A DNA stretch of 64,000 nucleotides, taken from NCBI GenBank assembly GCA_029203165.1, contig CP119308.1, forward strand, positions 3,652,309 through 3,716,308, given 5' to 3'. This document shows positions 59,825-64,000 of the stretch, piece by piece (positions within the stretch are counted from its first letter, which is position 1; every line of letters starts with the position of its first letter). A model generated the notes under the pieces. It saw nothing but the letters and a program-made list of their open reading frames with translations, did no database searches and was not told the DNA's origin. This DNA comes from Candidatus Microbacterium colombiense. Lineage in GTDB: Bacteria > Actinomycetota > Actinomycetes > Actinomycetales > Microbacteriaceae. Made by a program: the position numbers and the translations under genes.

Positions 59825-61504
59825 TCAGAGCATCGGGATCTTGAGGCCACGATCACGCGCGACCTCACGGGCGTGCTCGTAGCCGGCATCCACGTGCCGC
59901 ATCACGCCGGTGCCCGGGTCGTTCGTGAGCACGCGCTCGAGCTTCTCGGCGGCGAGGGCGGTGCCGTCGGCGACCGTGACCTGGCCGGCGTGCAGCGAAC
60001 GGCCGATGCCGACGCCGCCGCCGTGGTGCAACGACACCCACGACGCACCGGACGACGTGTTCAGCAGCGCGTTCAGCAGCGGCCAGTCGGCGATCGCGTC
60101 GGAGCCGTCCTTCATGGCCTCGGTCTCGCGGTACGGCGAGGCGACCGATCCGGAGTCGAGGTGGTCACGACCGATCACGATCGGCGCCGACAGTTCGCCC
60201 GACGCCACCATCTCGTTGAACTTCAGCCCGGCGAGATGACGCTCCTTGTAGCCGAGCCAGCAGATGCGGGCGGGCAGTCCCTCGAAGTGCACCTTCTCGC
60301 CGGCCTTCTCCAGCCAGCGGTGCAGCGCCGCGTCTTCGGGGAAGAGCTCGGCGATCGCCCGGTCGGTCTTGTAGATGTCTTCCGGATCGCCCGACAGTGC
60401 AGCCCAGCGGAAGGGCCCGCGGCCCTCTTCGAACTGCGGACGGATGTAGGCCGGCACGAACCCGGGGAACGCGAACGCCCGATCGAAACCGCCGAGCTCC
60501 GCCTCACGACGGATCGAGTTGCCGTAGTCGAACACCGCGGCTCCGGCATCCTGGAACGCGACCATCGCCTCGACGTGGGCGGCCATCGACGCGCGGGATC
60601 GGCGCGTGAACTCCTCGGGTTCGCGCTCGGTCTCCGCCTTCCACTCGGCGACGGAGATGCCGACGGGAAGGTACGCGAGCGGATCGTGCGCGCTGGTCTG
60701 GTCGGTCACGACGTCGATCGCGACGCCGCGACGGCGCAGCTCGGGGAACACCTCGGCCGCGTTGCCCACGACGCCCACGGACAGCGGTTCTCCGGCATCC
60801 TTGGCGGCGAGCACGCGCGCGACGGCCGCGTCGAGATCGGTCGTGTACTCGTCGAGGTATCCGTGCTCCACGCGACGGGCCAGTCGTGACTCGTCGACGT
60901 CGACGATCAACACGACACCGTCGTTGAGTGTCACCGCCAGCGGCTGCGCCCCGCCCATGCCACCGGCGCCACCGGTGAGGGTGAGCGTGCCACGCAGCGA
61001 ATCGCGTCCGAGCGAGCGGGCGACGGCGGCGAAGGTCTCGTAGGTTCCCTGCAGGATGCCCTGGGTGCCGATGTAGATCCACGACCCGGCAGTCATCTGC
61101 CCGTACATGATGAGTCCGAGCTCTTCGAGCTTGCGGAACTCCGGCCAGGTCGCCCAGTCGCCCACGAGGTTCGAGTTGGCGATCAGCACGCGAGGCGCCC
61201 ACTCATGGGTGCGGAAGACGCCGACCGGCTTGCCCGACTGCACGAGGAGCGTCTCATCCGGCTCCAGTTCGTCGAGCGTGCGGACGATCGCGTCGTACGC
61301 CTCCCAGTTGCGTGCGGCCTTGCCGGTGCCGCCGTAGACCACCAGAGCCTCGGGGTGCTCGGCGACCTCGGGGTCGAGGTTGTTCATCAGCATGCGCTTG
61401 GCCGCCTCGGCGCCCCAGCTCTTGGCGGTGCGCTGGTTGCCGCGTGCGGCACGCACGACGCGGGGTCCGGATGCAGTGGCCTCAGATGCAGTGGTCTCAG
61501 TCAT
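59825..61504 (-). CDS. hutU: Urocanate hydratase
   Basis: A 559-residue NAD-dependent urocanase, step 2 of histidine degradation. Family hallmarks are MLMNNLDPEVAEHPEALVVYGGTGKAARNWE (cited in part: PEALVVYGGTGKAARNWE), GSWIYIGTQGILQGTYETF, LTLTGGAGGMGGAQPLAVTL (NAD loop) and ISVAEWKAETEREP, ending in GRDHLDSGSVASPYRETE and LHHGGGVGIGRSLHAG. The ATG at 61504 overlaps the end of hutH by 8 bp, showing tight coupling. Confidence 0.95.
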   Translation of the reverse strand: MTETTASEATASGPRVVRAARGNQRTAKSWGAEAAKRMLMNNLDPEVAEHPEALVVYGGTGKAARNWEAYDAIVRTLDELEPDETLLVQSGKPVGVFRTHEWAPRVLIANSNLVGDWATWPEFRKLEELGLIMYGQMTAGSWIYIGTQGILQGTYETFAAVARSLGRDSLRGTLTLTGGAGGMGGAQPLAVTLNDGVVLIVDVDESRLARRVEHGYLDEYTTDLDAAVARVLAAKDAGEPLSVGVVGNAAEVFPELRRRGVAIDVVTDQTSAHDPLAYLPVGISVAEWKAETEREPEEFTRRSRASMAAHVEAMVAFQDAGAAVFDYGNSIRREAELGGFDRAFAFPGFVPAYIRPQFEEGRGPFRWAALSGDPEDIYKTDRAIAELFPEDAALHRWLEKAGEKVHFEGLPARICWLGYKERHLAGLKFNEMVASGELSAPIVIGRDHLDSGSVASPYRETEAMKDGSDAIADWPLLNALLNTSSGASWVSLHHGGGVGIGRSLHAGQVTVADGTALAAEKLERVLTNDPGTGVMRHVDAGYEHAREVARDRGLKIPML

Positions 61505-63038
61505 GGGTGTGCTCCTTTGCGATGCGGGCGACGGCGCCCGTCTGGACGAGTGCGGTGACGGCTTCCATCTCCGGGGAGAGGAAGCGGTCGGGGCCGGGGC
61601 CGCCGGCCACGGTGCGGACGAGGTCACGCACGGCTCCGGTCGCGGGTCCCGCCTGCAACGGCGCCCGCAGGTCCAGGGCGCGCGCGCCGGTGAGGATCTC
61701 GATCGCGAGCACGCGGCCGAGTCCGTCGATCGCGCGACGGAGCTTGCGGGCCGCTGCCCAGCCCATCGACACGTGATCCTCCTGCATGGCCGACGAGGGG
61801 ATCGAATCGACGGATGCCGGAACAGCCAGGCGCTTGAGCTCGGAGACGATGCCCGCCGCGGCGTACTGCGCGATCATCAGCCCCGAGTCCACTCCGACCT
61901 CGTCGGCGAGGAACGGAGGCAGACCGTGGCTGCGGGCAGGATCCAGCGCGCGGTCGGTGCGCCGCTCCGAGACCGACGCCACATCGGCGACCGAGATCGC
62001 GAGGAAATCGAGCACTGCGGCGACGGGGGCGCCGTGGAAGTTGCCGTTCGACTCGATGCGGCCGTCGAGTGTGATCACCGGGTTGTCGATCACACTGGCG
62101 AGTTCGCGACCGGCGATGAGCGCGGCATGTGCCATCGTGTCGCGCGCGGCGCCGTGCACCTGCGGAGAGCAGCGCAGGGAGTAGGCGTCCTGCACCCGCC
62201 CGTCCTCCGGCCCCTTGTGGCTGGCGACCATGGGCGAGTCGCCGAGGAAGGATCGCAGGTTCGCGGCGGATTCCGTCTGCCCGGTCTGCGGACGCAGCGC
62301 CATCAGATCCGGGGCGAAGACGGCATCCGTACCCAGCTGCGACTCGATCGACATGGCCGCGGCGACGTCGGCCGTCAGGAGCAGTTCCTGCAGATCGTGC
62401 AGCGCCAGCACGAGCATCCCGAGCATCCCGTCGGTGCCGTTGATCAGTGCCAGGCCCTCCTTCTCGACGAGGGTGAGCGGTGTGATGCCGGCGGCGGCGA
62501 GCGCATCGGCGGCGTTCCGCGGCTCGCCGGTGGCGTCGCGCACGTCGCCCTCACCCATCGCGGCGAGCGCGATGTGCGCCAACGGCGCCAGGTCACCGGA
62601 GCACCCGAGCGAGCCGTACTCGCGCACCACCGGAGTGATACCGGTGTTGAGCATCGCGGCGTAGGTCTCGGCGACGACGGGCCGCACGCCGGTGCGCCCC
62701 GAGGCGAGCGTCTGCAGGCGCAGCAGCTGCAGACCGCGGACGACCTCGCGTTCGACCTCGGCGCCGGTGCCCGCAGCGTGCGAACGGATCAGACTGGCCT
62801 GCAGCTGCAGGCGTCGGTCCGGCGCGATGAAGGTGGTCGCGAGCGCGCCGAAGCCGGTCGAGACACCGTAGTGCGGGTTCGGATCGGCGGCGAGGCCGTC
62901 GATGACGCTGCGGGTCTCGGCGATGCGCGCGAGGGCTGCGGGGTCGAGCACGACCGGCGCTCCCCGTCGAGCGACGGCGACGACATCCGCGGGCGTGAGG
63001 GGAGCCGCACCGACGAGGACAGGGGCAAGATCAGTCAT
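61497..63038 (-). CDS. hutH: Histidine ammonia-lyase
   Basis: A 513-residue lyase, first step of histidine degradation (histidine to urocanate). The MIO cofactor tripeptide region is GSLGCSGDLAPLAHIAL: Cys-Ser-Gly rather than the textbook Ala-Ser-Gly, still expected to cyclise. Other hallmarks: PHYGVSTGFGAL, Tyr/Arg of the SMIR-type loop, QDAYSLRCSPQVHGA and ESNGNFHGAPVA. The ATG at 63038 was chosen by comparison with family N-termini (a longer frame to 63170 overlaps the IclR gene). Confidence 0.95.
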   Translation of the reverse strand: MTDLAPVLVGAAPLTPADVVAVARRGAPVVLDPAALARIAETRSVIDGLAADPNPHYGVSTGFGALATTFIAPDRRLQLQASLIRSHAAGTGAEVEREVVRGLQLLRLQTLASGRTGVRPVVAETYAAMLNTGITPVVREYGSLGCSGDLAPLAHIALAAMGEGDVRDATGEPRNAADALAAAGITPLTLVEKEGLALINGTDGMLGMLVLALHDLQELLLTADVAAAMSIESQLGTDAVFAPDLMALRPQTGQTESAANLRSFLGDSPMVASHKGPEDGRVQDAYSLRCSPQVHGAARDTMAHAALIAGRELASVIDNPVITLDGRIESNGNFHGAPVAAVLDFLAISVADVASVSERRTDRALDPARSHGLPPFLADEVGVDSGLMIAQYAAAGIVSELKRLAVPASVDSIPSSAMQEDHVSMGWAAARKLRRAIDGLGRVLAIEILTGARALDLRAPLQAGPATGAVRDLVRTVAGGPGPDRFLSPEMEAVTALVQTGAVARIAKEHTHD

Positions 63039-63091
63039 GATCTGATTCCACACCCCCGGTGTCGACGGCGACAGCGGTTCATGGCATCCTG

Positions 63092-63109
63092 TGTCTGTGA
63101 TACCAGACA
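63092..63109. promoter_or_regulatory. Inverted repeat over the IclR start
   Basis: TGTCTG-TGATAC-CAGACA, 6-bp arms with a 6-bp centre, overlapping the IclR start codon and 54 bp upstream of hutH; possible IclR operator. Confidence 0.4.
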
Positions 63110-63879
63110 GTGCACCGACCTCGCGCGACGGCGACCCGCAGGTTCCGGCGGCCGAGAACACCCTGCGCATCCTCAGCTACCTCGCCGGGCGTCCGGCGCC
63201 GGTCGCAGCATCCGCGATCGCACGCGAACTCGCTCTGCCGCGCTCCACGGTCTATCACCTGCTCACGACGCTGTCGGCGCACGGTTTCGTGCTGCACTTC
63301 CGCGAGGAGCAGCGCTGGGGCCTCGGCACCTCGGCCTTCGAACTCGCCGGCGGATACACCCGCCAGCAACCACTCGCCCGGTTGGGGCGTCCGCTGATCG
63401 CCGCGCTGTCCGACCGCCTGGGTGAGAGCGCCCACCTCGCCGTGATGAGCGGTGGGGATGTGCTCTACATCGTGGAGGAGCGTGCCCCGCGCCGGCCCGC
63501 CCTCGTGACGGATGTCGGGGTGCGCCTCCCCGCTCATCTCACCGCCAGCGGTCGGGCGATGCTGGCTGCCCTCCCCCGCGAGCAGGTGCGTGCGCTCTAC
63601 CCGAGCGCGTCGGCATTCCCCGATCGCACCGGTCTCGGTCCGCGCCGCCCGACCGAGCTGCGCGAGCTCCTGCGCGAGGTGCGGGCACGCGGCTATGCGA
63701 TCGAAGACAGCGAGGTGGCCGACGGATTGCGGTCGGTCGGCGCCGTCGTACGCGACCACGCGGGGTGGCCTGTTGCCGCAGTGGCCGTCACCTGGGGCGG
63801 AGAAGGGCTCGACGAACGGATGCTCGCAGCAGCCGTGGTCGAGGCAGCCGGCGTACTGGAGTCACGGGTGAAACGATGA
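63097..63879 (+). CDS. IclR-family transcriptional regulator
   Basis: A 260-residue regulator: winged helix (TLRILSYLAG, ASAIARELALPRSTVYHLLTTLS, residues about 22-75) and a GAF-like IclR effector domain (RLGESAHLAVMSGGDVLYIV, LPAHLTASGRAMLAAL). It is divergent from hutH, so probably controls hutHUI in response to histidine or urocanate. The GTG at 63097 is preferred over the GTG at 63091: a CATCCT hexamer (63085-63090) puts the predicted +1 on it. Confidence 0.88.
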   Translation: MIPDSAPTSRDGDPQVPAAENTLRILSYLAGRPAPVAASAIARELALPRSTVYHLLTTLSAHGFVLHFREEQRWGLGTSAFELAGGYTRQQPLARLGRPLIAALSDRLGESAHLAVMSGGDVLYIVEERAPRRPALVTDVGVRLPAHLTASGRAMLAALPREQVRALYPSASAFPDRTGLGPRRPTELRELLREVRARGYAIEDSEVADGLRSVGAVVRDHAGWPVAAVAVTWGGEGLDERMLAAAVVEAAGVLESRVKR

Positions 63880-63907
63880 CCGGAGTCATCGCCGCGCATA
63901 CAAGAAA

Positions 63908-63929
63908 AGCCACCCCGTGAAGGATGGCT
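63908..63929 (+). terminator. Weak terminator hairpin
   Basis: AGCCACCC and GGATGGCT (one mismatch) just after the IclR gene; first of two hairpins in tandem. Confidence 0.5.
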
Positions 63930-63963
63930 CATCTCGTCGTTTCGACACTTGTGCGTTAACGCG

Positions 63964-63993
63964 AAAGAGCCACCCAACGATGGGTGGCTCTTT
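63964..63993 (+). terminator. Strong intrinsic terminator
   Basis: Perfect 13-bp arms AAAGAGCCACCCA and TGGGTGGCTCTTT with a 4-bp loop, followed by a T-containing tail; 85 bp after the IclR stop. Confidence 0.85.
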
Positions 63994-64000
63994 GCTTAAA

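Overview
The window looks like chromosome from a high-GC actinobacterium, most likely a Microbacterium-type member of the Microbacteriaceae. The grounds are GC of roughly 70 percent by eye, many GTG starts, the recurring GGATGCCG/GCATCC words, an N-domain-less ClpB with an HspR-type operator, and protein sequences that resemble that genus. No rRNA, tRNA, CRISPR array, integrase or transposase was seen, and no gene-free gap exceeds about 300 bp.

Layout. 1-9.4 kb: housekeeping and small-molecule genes (HhH-GPD repair protein, glyS, a POT peptide transporter, an MFS exporter, and a MarR/oxidoreductase divergon with a double operator). 9.4-20.7 kb: M13 peptidase, MATE exporter, TrmH methylase, an Nramp metal transporter with a complex operator, an NhaC antiporter, an amidohydrolase/TetR divergon, a DtxR/MntR-type regulator and a NagD-like phosphatase. 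20.7-26.4 kb: YdeI-like protein, anmK, a ROK kinase coupled to pyrE, exonuclease III and a Cof-type HAD phosphatase.

26.4-31.5 kb is an accessory island of lower GC, entirely on the minus strand. It holds three DUF4279 paralogues with duplicated leaders, a lipoprotein gene with a stop at codon 3, a DUF6984 protein, two membrane proteins and unrecognised small proteins. It resembles a cluster of orphan immunity-type genes and is the best candidate for unexplained biology here. Next to it is a repeat-rich surface protein with a LASTG sorting signal (31.6-33.7 kb).

33.8-46.4 kb: a VOC/HxlR/DHFR-like operon with a clean operator, a NarL-type two-component system, a BenE-type transporter, an ABC exporter in which both genes carry single-base frameshifts, PutA with a divergent LysR regulator, and a nitroreductase. 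46.5-52.3 kb: clpB under a perfect HAIR operator, coaBC, a DUF445 protein and an arginase-family enzyme (possible HutG). 52.3-58.5 kb: a carbohydrate ABC importer with a divergent LacI regulator and a glycogen-debranching-type glycosidase. 58.6-63.9 kb: histidine utilisation genes hutH-hutU-hutI with a divergent IclR regulator, closed by a strong terminator.

Two regulatory themes recur. At 13 genes a TANNNT hexamer ends so that the predicted +1 is the first base of the start codon, which points to leaderless transcription. Many divergent regulator/target pairs also carry clear palindromes (MarR, TetR, HxlR, LysR, LacI, IclR, HspR, MntR). Three long-armed intergenic palindromes at 11.5, 21.5 and 59.8 kb remain unexplained.
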